DNA from: Castellaniella denitrificans
GTDB taxonomy: Bacteria > Pseudomonadota > Gammaproteobacteria > Burkholderiales > Burkholderiaceae_B
DNA length: 64,000 bases
Assembly: GCF_042653765.1 (NCBI RefSeq)
Contig: NZ_JBHSEZ010000001.1
Span: 186,001-250,000, forward strand
Reading direction: 5' to 3'
The notes below the pieces were generated by a model, which worked only from the letters and a program-made list of their open reading frames with translations, did not search any database and had not been told where the DNA came from. Numbering within the stretch: position 1 is the stretch's first letter; every line of letters starts with the position of its first letter. A program made the position numbers and the translations under genes. Below, in pieces: positions 1 to 8,203 of this stretch.

Positions 1-58
1 CAGAGACATTTTCCTTTCATGACAAACTCCTGTCGGAACGGGAAACCAATCGAGAAAC

Positions 59-77
59 ACCACTATGATAGAGTGGT
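59..77. promoter_or_regulatory. short inverted repeat before gcd
   Basis: Six-base arms ACCACT and AGTGGT surround a seven-base spacer, ending 31 bases before the chosen gcd start. It could be a regulator site or a hairpin in the gcd leader. I see no convincing -10/-35 pair beside it. Confidence 0.25.
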
Positions 78-108
78 CTTCATGCTTTCGTGCGCAAGGA
101 TGACGCCC

Positions 109-2514
109 ATGAACACGACCAGTCCTCACAGGACCACGTCCCAGACCATCGGCTGGGTGGTGCTGATCCTGATCGCGCTTTATTCGCTGCTCGGTGGAAT
201 CTGGCTGTCGGCGCTGGGCGGCTCGTGGTACTACGCCGTGCTGGGCGTGGCATTGCTGGCGAGCGCTTGGCTGCTGCGGCGGCAACGGACGGCGGGACTG
301 TGGCTGTACGCACTGATCCTGGCGGCCACGCTGGCCTGGGGCCTGTGGGAAACCGGCCCCGACTTCTGGGCGCTGGCGCCGCGCTACGACCTGCTGTTCC
401 TGCTGGGCCTGTGGCTGCTGCTGCCGCCCGCCACGCGCGGTTTCGCCGCCCCGGGGCCCGCCAAGGCCGCCGTGGGCGTGGCGATGCTGGGCATGCTGGC
501 GGTGCTGGGCTACGGCCTGTTCAATGATCCGCAGGAAATCGACGGCACGCTCGCCCGCGCCCAGCCGGTCCAGGCGCGGCCGGTGCCCGGCGTGGCGGAC
601 GAGGACTGGCCGGCCTACGGCCGCACGGAAGGCGGCGTGCGGTATTCGCCGCTGGCGCAGATCAACGACGGCAACGTCAAGAACCTGCGCGTCGCATGGA
701 CCTATCGCACCGGCGACTTCCGCACCGCGAACGATTCGGGCGAGACCACCAACGAGGTCACGCCGATCAAGGTCGGCGACAAGCTGTTCCTGTGCACGCC
801 GCACCAGTTCCTGGACGCGCTCGACGCCGCCACCGGCCGGCGCCTGTGGCGCTACGACCCGAAGCTGAAGGCCGACAGGACTTTCCAGCACCTGACCTGC
901 CGGGGCGTGGCCTATCACGACGCGCACAATGCGGCGCGTTTTCCGGCCAGCGCCGCCAAGGCCGATGGCCAGGCGTCGGACCAGTGCCCGCGCAAGGTGC
1001 TGCTGCCCACCAACGACGGGCGCCTGATCGCGGTGAATGCCGACAATGGCCAGCAATGCGGCGATTTCGGCAAGGACGGCGAGATCGACCTGCAGCAAAG
1101 CATGCCCCACGCCTACCCGGGCGGCTACAACCCGACGTCGCCACCGGTGGTCACCGCGTCGACCATCGTCATCGGCGGCTCGGTGACGGACAACTTCTCC
1201 AACAAGGAGCCGTCCGGCGTGATTCGCGGCTACGACGTGCGCACCGGCGCGCTGAAGTGGGTGTTCGACACCGGCGCGGAGGACCCCAACGCCATGCCGG
1301 GCGAGCACACGAAGTTCGTGCACAACTCGCCCAACGCCTGGGCGCCCCTGGCCTACGACGCGCGGACCGACGTGGTCTACGTCCCCACCGGCGTGGGCAC
1401 GCCCGACATCTGGGGCGGCGACCGCGATGCCTTGAAAGAGCGCTACGCCAATTCCATCCTGGCGCTGGACGCTTCCACCGGCCGCCTGATCTGGCACTTC
1501 CAGACCACGCACCATGATCTGTGGGACATGGACGTGCCGGCGCAGCCCTCGCTGATGGACGTGACGACTGACGATGGCGAGATCGTGCCGGCCATCTACG
1601 TGCTCACCAAGACCGGCAACGTGTTCGTGCTGGACCGCCGCGACGGCCGGCCCATCGTGCCGGTGACGGAAAGAGCCGTGCCGCAGAGCGTGGCGCGCGG
1701 CCCGCAGACCCGGGGCGAACATTACGCGCCGACCCAGCCATTCTCGGCGCTGGACCTGGCCCCCCAGGGCAGGCTCACCGACAAGGACATGTGGGGCGCC
1801 ACGATGCTGGACCAGCTGATGTGCCGCGTGATGTTCAAGCGCCTCAACTACGACGGCATCTACACGCCGCCGTCCGAGAACGGCACGCTGGTGTTTCCCG
1901 GCAATCTGGGCGTGTTCGAATGGGGCGGCATGTCGGTGAACCAGGATCGCCAGGTGGCGCTGGCGAACCCGATCGGCCTGCCGTTCGTCTCCCGGCTCAT
2001 TCCCGAAGATCCGGACCGCGCCATCGGTGTGAAAGGCGCCGGCACGGAAAGCGGCGTGCAGCCGATGTACGGCACGCCGTACGGCGTGGAGATCAACCCC
2101 TTCCTGTCGCCGCTGGGCCTGCCGTGCAAGGCGCCGGCCTGGGGCTATGTGGCCGGGGTGGACTTGCGGAACAACCAGGTGGTATGGAAGAAACGCATCG
2201 GCACCATCCGCGACAGCCTGCCGCAGCTGTTCCAGCTGCCGCCGCTGAAGATCGGCGTGCCGGGCCTGGGCGGCCCCATCTCGACCGCCGGCAACGTGAT
2301 GTTCGTGGCGGCCACCCAGGACGATTATCTGCGCGCGTTCGACGTGAGCGACGGCAGCTTGCTGTGGGAAGCGCGCCTGCCCGCCGGCGGCCAGGCCACG
2401 CCGATGACCTATGCGGCCGGCGGCAAGCAGTACGTGGTGATCATGGCCGGCGGCCACGGCTCGTTCGGCACCCGGATGGGGGATTACCTGGTGGCCTACG
2501 CCCTGCCGGATTGA
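109..2514 (+). CDS. gcd: membrane-bound PQQ-dependent glucose dehydrogenase
   Basis: The enzyme oxidises glucose (or a related aldose) to the lactone in the periplasm and passes electrons to ubiquinone. From the chosen start the protein has 801 residues, close to the usual 796-800. About five membrane helices fill residues 12-140, followed by a PQQ beta-propeller dehydrogenase domain. The match to the Escherichia coli enzyme is close throughout: FNDPQEI after the helices, DQDWPAYGR-like DEDWPAYGR, the HHDLWDMD block (residues 468-475) and the PQQ-contacting lysine in KTGNVFVLDRR (about residue 501). The frame is open upstream to base 19, but AAGGA lies eight bases before the ATG at 109, so I use that start. 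Quinate/shikimate dehydrogenases share the fold, but the sequence is nearest to glucose dehydrogenase. No pqq biosynthesis genes are in the window. Confidence 0.92.
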   Translation: MNTTSPHRTTSQTIGWVVLILIALYSLLGGIWLSALGGSWYYAVLGVALLASAWLLRRQRTAGLWLYALILAATLAWGLWETGPDFWALAPRYDLLFLLGLWLLLPPATRGFAAPGPAKAAVGVAMLGMLAVLGYGLFNDPQEIDGTLARAQPVQARPVPGVADEDWPAYGRTEGGVRYSPLAQINDGNVKNLRVAWTYRTGDFRTANDSGETTNEVTPIKVGDKLFLCTPHQFLDALDAATGRRLWRYDPKLKADRTFQHLTCRGVAYHDAHNAARFPASAAKADGQASDQCPRKVLLPTNDGRLIAVNADNGQQCGDFGKDGEIDLQQSMPHAYPGGYNPTSPPVVTASTIVIGGSVTDNFSNKEPSGVIRGYDVRTGALKWVFDTGAEDPNAMPGEHTKFVHNSPNAWAPLAYDARTDVVYVPTGVGTPDIWGGDRDALKERYANSILALDASTGRLIWHFQTTHHDLWDMDVPAQPSLMDVTTDDGEIVPAIYVLTKTGNVFVLDRRDGRPIVPVTERAVPQSVARGPQTRGEHYAPTQPFSALDLAPQGRLTDKDMWGATMLDQLMCRVMFKRLNYDGIYTPPSENGTLVFPGNLGVFEWGGMSVNQDRQVALANPIGLPFVSRLIPEDPDRAIGVKGAGTESGVQPMYGTPYGVEINPFLSPLGLPCKAPAWGYVAGVDLRNNQVVWKKRIGTIRDSLPQLFQLPPLKIGVPGLGGPISTAGNVMFVAATQDDYLRAFDVSDGSLLWEARLPAGGQATPMTYAAGGKQYVVIMAGGHGSFGTRMGDYLVAYALPD

Positions 2515-2626
2515 GCGCCGCATGCGCCAGGGGGACTCGCGGGCATCACGCTGGCGTCCTTCGTGAAAACCCGCGCGCCCCCGCTACCGGGCCGCTGATT
2601 CCCCGCGGGGAAGGCGGCGGCCCCCG

Positions 2627-2642
2627 GCATTCTTCGGAATGC
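2627..2642. terminator. UUCG-capped hairpin between convergent genes
   Basis: GCATTC and GAATGC enclose a TTCG tetraloop, between the ends of gcd and the macro-domain gene. There is no T-run on either side, so it is terminator-like at best. Confidence 0.35.
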
Positions 2643-2652
2643 GCCTTGAGCG

Positions 2653-3156
2653 TCAGAGGCCTTCCGCCGCCTGCACGTCCTTGTGATAGGTCGTGTAGAC
2701 GATCACCGGAATGTCCAGGTCGCCCAGGTACTGGTCGACCAGCGGCTTGACGGCCGCCCATTCCAAGCCACCCACGCCGGTCGCCAGCCGCGGCAACGCG
2801 ACGCTGGAGATCTTTTCGGCGCGGATGTACTGGACCAGGTTCTGCAGCGCGCGGCGCACGTTTTCAATGCTGGCCTTGCCCGGCTTGGCGCTCGGCCCCT
2901 GGCCCAGGGTGTCCTGCGTCACCAGATTGATGATCTTGCGCACGCCGCCATGTTCCTGCACGCCCGTCCAGCCCCATACGTCTCCCGCGCCGATGGCCTT
3001 GGAGCGTGTATCGTGGCGGTAGTCCTTGACCAGCGAAGGCCACCGCTCACGCAGGGCCAGTGCCAGACCGCTGTCGAACGGATCCTGCGCCGAAATGCCA
3101 TGCGCGAGCAAATCCGCCTTGCTCAACAGGATATCGCCGGAAACTTCCTTGATCAT
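2653..3156 (-). CDS. stand-alone macro domain protein
   Basis: This is a 167-residue single-domain protein. It has the macro-domain pattern GDIL near the N-terminus, a VINLVTQD-like central strand (IINLVTQDTLGQG) and the LPRLATGVGGLEW segment that normally forms the phosphate-binding loop. Macro domains bind or hydrolyse ADP-ribose derivatives. The usual first loop with an Asn-Ala/Ser pair is replaced by AHGISAQDPFDSG, so substrate and activity are uncertain. The start is the internal Met preceded by GAGGG at about seven bases. The upstream Met at 3189 has no ribosome-binding site. It converges with gcd, and no ADP-ribosyltransferase or toxin gene lies beside it. Confidence 0.85.
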   Translation of the reverse strand: MIKEVSGDILLSKADLLAHGISAQDPFDSGLALALRERWPSLVKDYRHDTRSKAIGAGDVWGWTGVQEHGGVRKIINLVTQDTLGQGPSAKPGKASIENVRRALQNLVQYIRAEKISSVALPRLATGVGGLEWAAVKPLVDQYLGDLDIPVIVYTTYHKDVQAAEGL

Positions 3157-3353
3157 GTAATTCCCTCTTTCAAGAAACAAGTACAGCAAGCAACATGATC
3201 GCCATACGTATAAACCCTACTTTATGTAATTTTATCCTAATAGCCAGTACGATATCCCCGCGGCCGGGACGCGCGGCAAGCCTTGGCGCATTTCCAAAGC
3301 CGCACGGGCGGGACCCATTCCGGTCCGGGCAACCATCCTTCCGAAACACGTCA

Positions 3354-3965
3354 ATGGACATCGCATCGACCCTGTTGATCGCCGCCGCGGCATGGCTGGC
3401 GCTGCGCATGCGCTACCAACGCGCGCGCATCGCCCTGCTCGGGCGCCACCTGGCCGGCCTGCAGCTCGAGCGCGGCATGGAAACCCTGACGCAGGGCTAC
3501 ACCCGCGCCATTCACGAGGCGTCCGAGGCACGCCAGATCCAGGTGCTGGAATCCTTCGCCCAGACCGAACGCACGGTGGCGACGCAGGCGCAATCGCTGG
3601 CCGACGCCATGCGACAGGAAAGCGGACAGGCCACCCGCATGAGCATGCTGCCGTTCTGCGTGCCCTACGCCGAGCGTTTCCTGCCCGTGCCGACACGGGA
3701 CTTCCGCGCGCTGCTGCGGATCCACGCGGCCGGCCTGCGCCACGTCGTGGACAATGAAAGCCGCCTGGATCCGAAGGACCGCGCCTACCACCTCTCGGCG
3801 GAGCTCTATCTGCTGCAGCACAGCTGCCACTGGTATTGCAAATCGCGGGCCGTGGCCGATGCGCGCCTGACGCTGCGGCATCAAGTCAGGCACCAGCAGG
3901 CGCTGGACGCGGTGTCCGACGTGACCCGCTCGGCCTATCTGCGGTGGCTGCGGGACGCCGGCTAG
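3354..3965 (+). CDS. conserved-looking membrane-anchored protein of unknown function
   Basis: I do not recognise this 203-residue protein. Residues 4-20 (ASTLLIAAAAWLALRM) form one N-terminal membrane helix with positive charges after it. A predicted helical stretch rich in Gln, Glu and Ala follows (about 30-100), then a globular part with two nearby cysteines in HSCHWYCKSR. The long open frame upstream (from 3195) is Pro/Arg-rich and AT-rich in its DNA and does not look coding, so I start at the Met before the helix. Its stop codon overlaps the stop of the opposite ABC ATPase gene. Confidence 0.6.
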   Translation: MDIASTLLIAAAAWLALRMRYQRARIALLGRHLAGLQLERGMETLTQGYTRAIHEASEARQIQVLESFAQTERTVATQAQSLADAMRQESGQATRMSMLPFCVPYAERFLPVPTRDFRALLRIHAAGLRHVVDNESRLDPKDRAYHLSAELYLLQHSCHWYCKSRAVADARLTLRHQVRHQQALDAVSDVTRSAYLRWLRDAG

Positions 3966-4576
3966 CGCAGCGCCGCCACGCCGACCACCTTCGCCCCGCA
4001 GGCCCGCACCAGTTCGGCGTCATGGCTGGCGAACAGCACCACACGGTCCCGGGACCAGGTCCGGAACTGCTCGGCCAGCGCGGCGCGGGCCTGCGCGTCC
4101 AGCCCGTTGCTCGGACCGTCCGCGACGATGACGGCCGGATCGCCCAGCGCGGCGGCCGTCAGGAAAACCTTGCGGCGCGTGCCCGTCGACATCTGCTCGA
4201 AGCGCTTGTCCAGGTGCGGTTCCAGCCCCAGCCGGCGGGCCAGGTCGAACACGGCATCGTCCAGGGCGGCGTTCTTTTCCACAGCGATCTGCTCGAGCAA
4301 TCCGCGCCCCGTCCGCGACGGAAACGCCAGGCAGTCGTCGGGCACGCAGGCCAGGCGGGCCTTGGCGAGCAAGGGTTCGCGGACCATCGAATGCCCGTCG
4401 ATCCAGACCTCGCCCGCGTCCGGCGCGATCGCGCCCGCGACGATGCCCAGCAGAGTGGATTTGCCGGTGCTTTCTTCTTCGCACAACGCCACGCACCCTG
4501 GACCGAACGTCTGGTTCAGCCCCTGGAAGACAGAATGGCCGCCGTAGCGCTTGGTGAGATTGTCGATGCGCAGCAT
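3962..4576 (-). CDS. ABC ATPase with degenerate nucleotide-binding site
   Basis: This is a 204-residue ABC-type ATPase domain without a fused membrane part. The fold is recognisable: MLRIDNLTKRYGG start, GKST at 38-41, signature MSTG at 129-132, D-loop GLD and H-loop SHD (His185). Several key residues are missing. The first P-loop glycine is Glu33, the Q-loop glutamine is Asp80 in VPDD, and the catalytic glutamate after Walker B is Gly154 (VIVADGPSNGLD). ATP binding may remain but hydrolysis should be weak or absent. I see no ribosome-binding site before the ATG, and no permease gene is adjacent. It may be a decaying gene or a regulatory ATPase. Confidence 0.7.
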   Translation of the reverse strand: MLRIDNLTKRYGGHSVFQGLNQTFGPGCVALCEEESTGKSTLLGIVAGAIAPDAGEVWIDGHSMVREPLLAKARLACVPDDCLAFPSRTGRGLLEQIAVEKNAALDDAVFDLARRLGLEPHLDKRFEQMSTGTRRKVFLTAAALGDPAVIVADGPSNGLDAQARAALAEQFRTWSRDRVVLFASHDAELVRACGAKVVGVAALR

Positions 4577-4579
4577 GCC

Positions 4580-4720
4580 GGGGAGTGTACCAGCGGGGCG
4601 CACACGCCCACCAGGAAATCCAGGAGCGCCCGGATCCGGGGCGACCGGCGGCTCGGGTAGATGGCGGTCAGGCACGCGCTGTCCGACGAGGGCAAGGACC
4701 TGATCCGCAACCGCAAGCGT
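4580..4720 (-). pseudogene. remnant of the C-terminus of a LysR-type regulator
   Basis: On the minus strand one frame reads ACLTAIYPSRRSPRIRALLD and then FLVG. This matches the last 30-40 residues of LysR-family effector domains (typically ...AVYPSRRHLSPKVRAFIDFLV). No DNA-binding domain or rest of the effector domain is present, because the DUF962 gene occupies the upstream DNA. The remnant runs into the start of the ABC ATPase gene. Boundaries are approximate. Confidence 0.5.
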
Positions 4721-4749
4721 CCCTCGGGGGCCGGGCCGCATCCGGTATT

Positions 4750-5109
4750 TCAGCAGCCCTCGCGCACGGCCCGCATCCAGCATCCCGTGAGCACGAAGCG
4801 GGGGAACGTCACCCACTGCTCCGCAAGAATACGCAGGACCGCCTCGGCCGGCCCGGCGAAGCGCTCGGGCGGCGTCGCCTCCCACCGGTGCCCCCTGCCC
4901 TGGGCGGCCAGGGAAGCCGCCATCGCCGCGACGGCCGCGACGGCGATCCGCCAGTCGCCCCGCGCCAGCCCGGCGGCGAGCGAAACATTCGCGGCCAGGA
5001 AAACGGGCACCGCGACGATGTGCAAGAGCAGGTTGGCGCGTGCCCGATGGGTCCCGGGGTAGCCGCTCCACTGGCGCGCCAGCAGGCTTTCGGCGTGTCG
5101 AGTGCTCAT
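4750..5109 (-). CDS. DUF962/Mpo1-like small membrane protein
   Basis: This 119-residue protein carries the DUF962-type layout. A His-rich N-terminal part (THRARANLLLHIVAVP) enters a first membrane helix, then a second helix, then QGRGHRWEATPPERFAGP and a C-terminal WVTFPRFVLTG segment. Eukaryotic Mpo1 relatives are Fe(II)-dependent 2-hydroxy fatty acid dioxygenases. Bacterial members of this short type are unassigned, so only the family is claimed. AAGGAG sits seven bases before the ATG. The gene is divergent from the TetR gene and shares its operator region, so it is the likely target of that repressor. Confidence 0.7.
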   Translation of the reverse strand: MSTRHAESLLARQWSGYPGTHRARANLLLHIVAVPVFLAANVSLAAGLARGDWRIAVAAVAAMAASLAAQGRGHRWEATPPERFAGPAEAVLRILAEQWVTFPRFVLTGCWMRAVREGC

Positions 5110-5163
5110 GAATGTCTCCTTCGCATGCGGCGCGCCGCCGCCATCCGGCCATCGGCGCATATG

Positions 5164-5204
5164 TTGACAGTGTCACTATAGACACTTGATATTGACGATG
5201 TCAA
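5164..5204. promoter_or_regulatory. overlapping divergent promoters
   Basis: Plus strand: TTGACA at 5164-5169, 17 bases, then TGATAT at 5187-5192, reading into the TetR gene. Minus strand: TTGACA (5204-5199), 18 bases, then TATAGT (5180-5175), reading into the DUF962 gene. The two promoters overlap face to face and are covered by two perfect inverted repeats. Confidence 0.6.
5169..5186. promoter_or_regulatory. operator palindrome 1
   Basis: Perfect six-base arms AGTGTC and GACACT with a six-base centre. It lies in the spacer of the plus-strand promoter and covers the minus-strand -10 box. This is a likely binding site for the adjacent TetR protein. Confidence 0.55.
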
Positions 5205-5207
5205 TAT
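5189..5207. promoter_or_regulatory. operator palindrome 2
   Basis: Perfect eight-base arms ATATTGAC and GTCAATAT with centre GAT. It overlaps the plus-strand -10 and the minus-strand -35. It differs in sequence from the palindrome at 5169, so the two may bind different proteins or different dimers. Confidence 0.55.
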
Positions 5208-5235
5208 TTAGGCGATGAGCACCAGGACCACTCGC

Positions 5236-5823
5236 ATGAAACACCCCGGACCGGACAGGTACCACCACGGCGATGCGCGCAACGCGCTGCTGGCGGCGGC
5301 GGCATCGATGATCGAGGAAACCGGCGCGCAAGGCCTGTCCCTGCGCCAGGTCGCGGAAAGGGCCGGGCTTTCCCGCCAGGCGCCCTACAACCACTTCGCG
5401 GACAAGGAAGCGCTGCTCGCCGAATTGGCGCTGGCGGGCTTTCGCGACCTGGAATCCCGGATCCGGCGCACCCGGGGCTACCCGGCGGATCCGGCCGCGC
5501 TGGAGCACGCGGCGGCGGCCTACATCGGTTTCGCGCAGCGGCGCCCGGCGCTGTTTCGCCTGATGTTCTCTTCCGAACTGGTGGAGCTTGCCCGCTTCCC
5601 CGAGGCGCAGGCCGCCGGCGCCGCGTGCCTTGCGAGCCTCGAGGCCATCGTCGCCGCATGGGTCGATCCCGATCGCGTCGAAGCGGTCAGCCTGGCCGCC
5701 TGGTCCCTCGTGCATGGCTACGCGACGCTGTGCATCGAGACCCGCCGGGAAGGCGCAAGCCTGCGCGGGCGGCGCGCACGGCTGTTTGCGCGGATCATCC
5801 GCGCGGGCGCCGGCGCCGCATAG
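5236..5823 (+). CDS. TetR-family regulator with WHG-type C-terminal domain
   Basis: This is a 195-residue transcriptional repressor. The helix-turn-helix is in residues about 10-55 (YHHGDARNALLAAA, then LRQVAERAGLSRQAPYNHF). The C-terminal ligand-binding region contains AWSLVHGYATL, the motif that names the WHG subgroup. An alternative in-frame ATG at 5215 has a poor ribosome-binding site. The ATG at 5236 has AGGA eight bases upstream and gives the usual short lead before YHHGD. It probably represses itself and the divergent DUF962 gene through the palindromes between them. The ligand is unknown. Confidence 0.88.
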   Translation: MKHPGPDRYHHGDARNALLAAAASMIEETGAQGLSLRQVAERAGLSRQAPYNHFADKEALLAELALAGFRDLESRIRRTRGYPADPAALEHAAAAYIGFAQRRPALFRLMFSSELVELARFPEAQAAGAACLASLEAIVAAWVDPDRVEAVSLAAWSLVHGYATLCIETRREGASLRGRRARLFARIIRAGAGAA

Positions 5824-5914
5824 GAAGACACGCCGCACGAGCGCCGCCGGTCCGCCGCATGGGCGGACGTCCGGGCCCGCGAGCCGGCGCGCCAGCCGGC
5901 GGATTTCTGGATTC

Positions 5915-5932
5915 GAAATGTTATAACATTTC
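5915..5932 (+). promoter_or_regulatory. Zur-like box 1
   Basis: GAAATGTTATAACATTTC is a perfect 18-base palindrome with the GTTATAAC core typical of proteobacterial Zur sites. It lies 50 bases before the zinc-binding protein gene. Confidence 0.75.
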
Positions 5933-5938
5933 TATTGT

Positions 5939-5952
5939 TATGTTATAACATA
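5939..5952 (+). promoter_or_regulatory. Zur-like box 2
   Basis: TATGTTATAACATA is a second perfect palindrome with the same TGTTATAACA core, 23 bases (centre to centre 22) after the first. Tandem sites suggest tight zinc-dependent repression. Confidence 0.7.
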
Positions 5953-5982
5953 CGTTTTCCGCTCAACCCACGAGAGAACCTC

Positions 5983-6960
5983 ATGTCCGCCCTCATATCC
6001 AAACCCATGTCCACACGGAACAGGCTGGCCGTCCTGGCAAGCGCCGCGATGCTCGCACTGATCGGCCCGGCGCAGGCCGGCGCCAGGGAACTTCGGGTCG
6101 TCTCGACGTTCTCGATCATCGGCGATCTTGCGAAGAACGTCGGCGGCGACAGGATCGCCCTGACCACGCTCGTGGGGCCGAACGGCGACGCGCATACGTA
6201 CGAGCCCAGGCCGGCCGACCTGAAGGCCATCGGCGCGGCCGACGTGATCCTGTCCAACGGCCTGCAGCTCGAAGGCTTCCTGCCGGGCCTGGTCCAGGCC
6301 AGCGGCGCCAAGGCCGCCGTGACGGCGCTGACCGACGGGATCACACCGCGGCTCAGCGAGGAGGAAGACCATGACCACGATGAGCATGAACATGGACACG
6401 CGAACGGGCACGCGCATGAGCACCACGGCAAGTACGATCCCCATGCCTGGCAGGCCGTGCCCAACGCCCGGATCTATGTGAACAACATCGCCAAGGCGTT
6501 CTGCGCGGCCGACAAACAGGGATGCCCGGCCTACGAGGCCAATGCCCGGACGTACGACGGGCAGCTTGCAGCCCTGCAGACGGAACTCAAGGCCGTCTTC
6601 GCCGGGATCCCGGCCGACAGGCGCAAGATCATCACGCCCCATGACGCGTTCGCCTATTTCGGCCAGGAGTACGGCTTCGAGTTCGAGGCGCCCCAGGGCA
6701 TGAGCACCGACTCGGAAGCGTCGGCCTCGGGCGTTGCCGCGCTGGTCAGGCAAGTCAAGGAGGAGAAGGCGGCGGCGTTGTTCCTGGAAAACGTCAGCAA
6801 TCCGCGCCTCGTCGAGCAGATCTCGAACGAGACCGGCGTCAAGCTCGGCGGCAAGCTGTATTCCGACGCGCTCTCCGGGTCGGACGGACCGGCGGCCACG
6901 TACATCGACATGATGCGCCACAATGCCGAGACGATCCGCGACGCCATCCTCGCCAGATAG
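5983..6960 (+). CDS. znuA: zinc ABC transporter substrate-binding protein (ZnuA type), orphan
   Basis: This is a periplasmic metal-binding protein of 325 residues. It has a signal peptide (LAVLASAAMLALIGPAQAGA), then a cluster A-I fold with the metal ligands expected for ZnuA: His in GDAHTYEPRPAD, His in KYDPHAW, His in TPHDAFAYF and a C-terminal acidic ligand. A His/Asp-rich loop of about 25 residues (EEEDHDHDEHEHGHANGH) is the typical zinc-scavenging insert. The start at 5983 follows a purine-rich stretch. Met at 6007 is an alternative. Two Zur-like boxes lie directly upstream. No permease or ATPase gene (znuB/znuC) is adjacent, so it must feed a transporter encoded elsewhere. Confidence 0.88.
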   Translation: MSALISKPMSTRNRLAVLASAAMLALIGPAQAGARELRVVSTFSIIGDLAKNVGGDRIALTTLVGPNGDAHTYEPRPADLKAIGAADVILSNGLQLEGFLPGLVQASGAKAAVTALTDGITPRLSEEEDHDHDEHEHGHANGHAHEHHGKYDPHAWQAVPNARIYVNNIAKAFCAADKQGCPAYEANARTYDGQLAALQTELKAVFAGIPADRRKIITPHDAFAYFGQEYGFEFEAPQGMSTDSEASASGVAALVRQVKEEKAAALFLENVSNPRLVEQISNETGVKLGGKLYSDALSGSDGPAATYIDMMRHNAETIRDAILAR

Positions 6961-7216
6961 CGGGCGATGCGCGCGCCCGCCCCACCGGACCGGCGGCCCG
7001 GGCCGCGCGTTACATAAATTCTGAAAGAACGCTGGTTCCTGTGCGATTTTGTCAGCGGAGCCTACGGCCCCGGCCCGCGCCGCCCCCGCCCGCGGCAGAG
7101 GGGCGCGGTGCCGATCCCGGCGGCGACGGCCGTTTTTCCTTGTCCGACCTGCTTACAGTCGATCCCGGAATGCCTTGATAAGGTGCCCATGAGACCATTG
7201 TTTTCAGGAGGCGCTC

Positions 7217-7438
7217 ATGACCAAGACGATACTCGCATTCCTTGCCATCCTCGCGAGCGGCAGCATCCTCGCCGCCTGCTCGACCCCTTCCACCGTAACC
7301 ACGCAGGACGGACGGACCGACTACTCCGCCGATGCGCCGAACACCGACACGGACGATGGCTTCGTCACCTACGAGAAGGGCGGCCGCGAGGTCAAGGTCA
7401 ACAAGTCCGAAGTCAAGCGGATCGAGGAAGTGGACTAG
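7217..7438 (+). CDS. YgdI/YgdR-type small lipoprotein
   Basis: This 73-residue lipoprotein has a hydrophobic signal ending in the lipobox LAAC (Cys20). A short DUF903-like domain follows, with TVTTQDGRTDYS and a C-terminal VKVNKSEVKRIEE strand. AGGAGG lies five bases before the ATG. The family is an outer or inner membrane lipoprotein of unknown role. The gene stands alone. Confidence 0.85.
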   Translation: MTKTILAFLAILASGSILAACSTPSTVTTQDGRTDYSADAPNTDTDDGFVTYEKGGREVKVNKSEVKRIEEVD

Positions 7439-7515
7439 CCGGGCCGGCGTGGCCCCGCGGCCGGCCTTGCATTCCGCGCCCGCCTGCATAAAATGAATCG
7501 CAATGGGTTGTCGCC

Positions 7516-8160
7516 ATGGGGCTCGGCATGAGGATCCTCGAAACGATTCAATCGCAGGTGGATGCGATGGGCCTGCCGCTCTACGCGGTGACCCTCAGCG
7601 CGGTCGCCAAGCCGGACGCGCCGCCTGTCCTGATCCTGCACTGGCACGGCTTCAGGCGCCGCACGGCCGTCCAGGTGCCCGGGATCGAGATTCCGCCCCG
7701 GCCGGTGCCGGGCTCGGCGATGCAGATCGACGTGCGCTGGCGCCAGGTCGAGACCCTGGACGAAGCCATGCTGGAGGCCGCCTGGCGCCTGGGCGCCTGG
7801 GACCTGGAGCGCTGCAACCACCGCCCCTGGTGGCGGCTGAACGCCCCGGTCAGCGAAACCATGGCCTGCCACCGCGCGTTCGGATCCTATCCGGGCGAGC
7901 CCGACGGACGCGTCGCCATCGTGGACGCGCCCGACCTGGATACCCTGCTGGAACTCGCCTCCATGAAGGGATACGTGCGCTGGCTCTTCCGGCCGCGCGC
8001 GGCCGGCGTCTGGGGCGACCTGGACGAGGACGACGCCACGCTGCGCGATGGCCGCTCGCGCGAGGACTCCTGTCCGGTTCCACCCATGCCCTACGACCGC
8101 CACCGCAGCGGCCGCGACGTATACCGCCTGGGCCGGGGCGGCCGGCTGCTCCACGAGTAG
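7516..8160 (+). CDS. hypothetical protein
   Basis: I do not recognise this 214-residue protein. It has no signal peptide or membrane helix. It is rich in Arg, Trp and acidic residues, with several Trp clusters (HRPWWRLNAP, VRWLFRPRAAGVWGDL). The C-terminus is basic and glycine-rich. The coding frame has a strong GC-rich third position, which supports translation. Another ATG at 7528 is possible, and neither has a clear ribosome-binding site. It lies 184 bases before groES on the same strand but outside its heat-shock promoter. Confidence 0.55.
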   Translation: MGLGMRILETIQSQVDAMGLPLYAVTLSAVAKPDAPPVLILHWHGFRRRTAVQVPGIEIPPRPVPGSAMQIDVRWRQVETLDEAMLEAAWRLGAWDLERCNHRPWWRLNAPVSETMACHRAFGSYPGEPDGRVAIVDAPDLDTLLELASMKGYVRWLFRPRAAGVWGDLDEDDATLRDGRSREDSCPVPPMPYDRHRSGRDVYRLGRGGRLLHE

Positions 8161-8203
8161 GCCGATCTCCGGAAATACAGTTTCATTTTGTTTCAATTTA
8201 GTT

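Noticed and set aside
3962..5185. single 407-residue ABC protein
   Set aside because: The first 200 residues are frame read-through over the DUF962 gene and the LysR remnant; only the last 204 residues are ABC-like.
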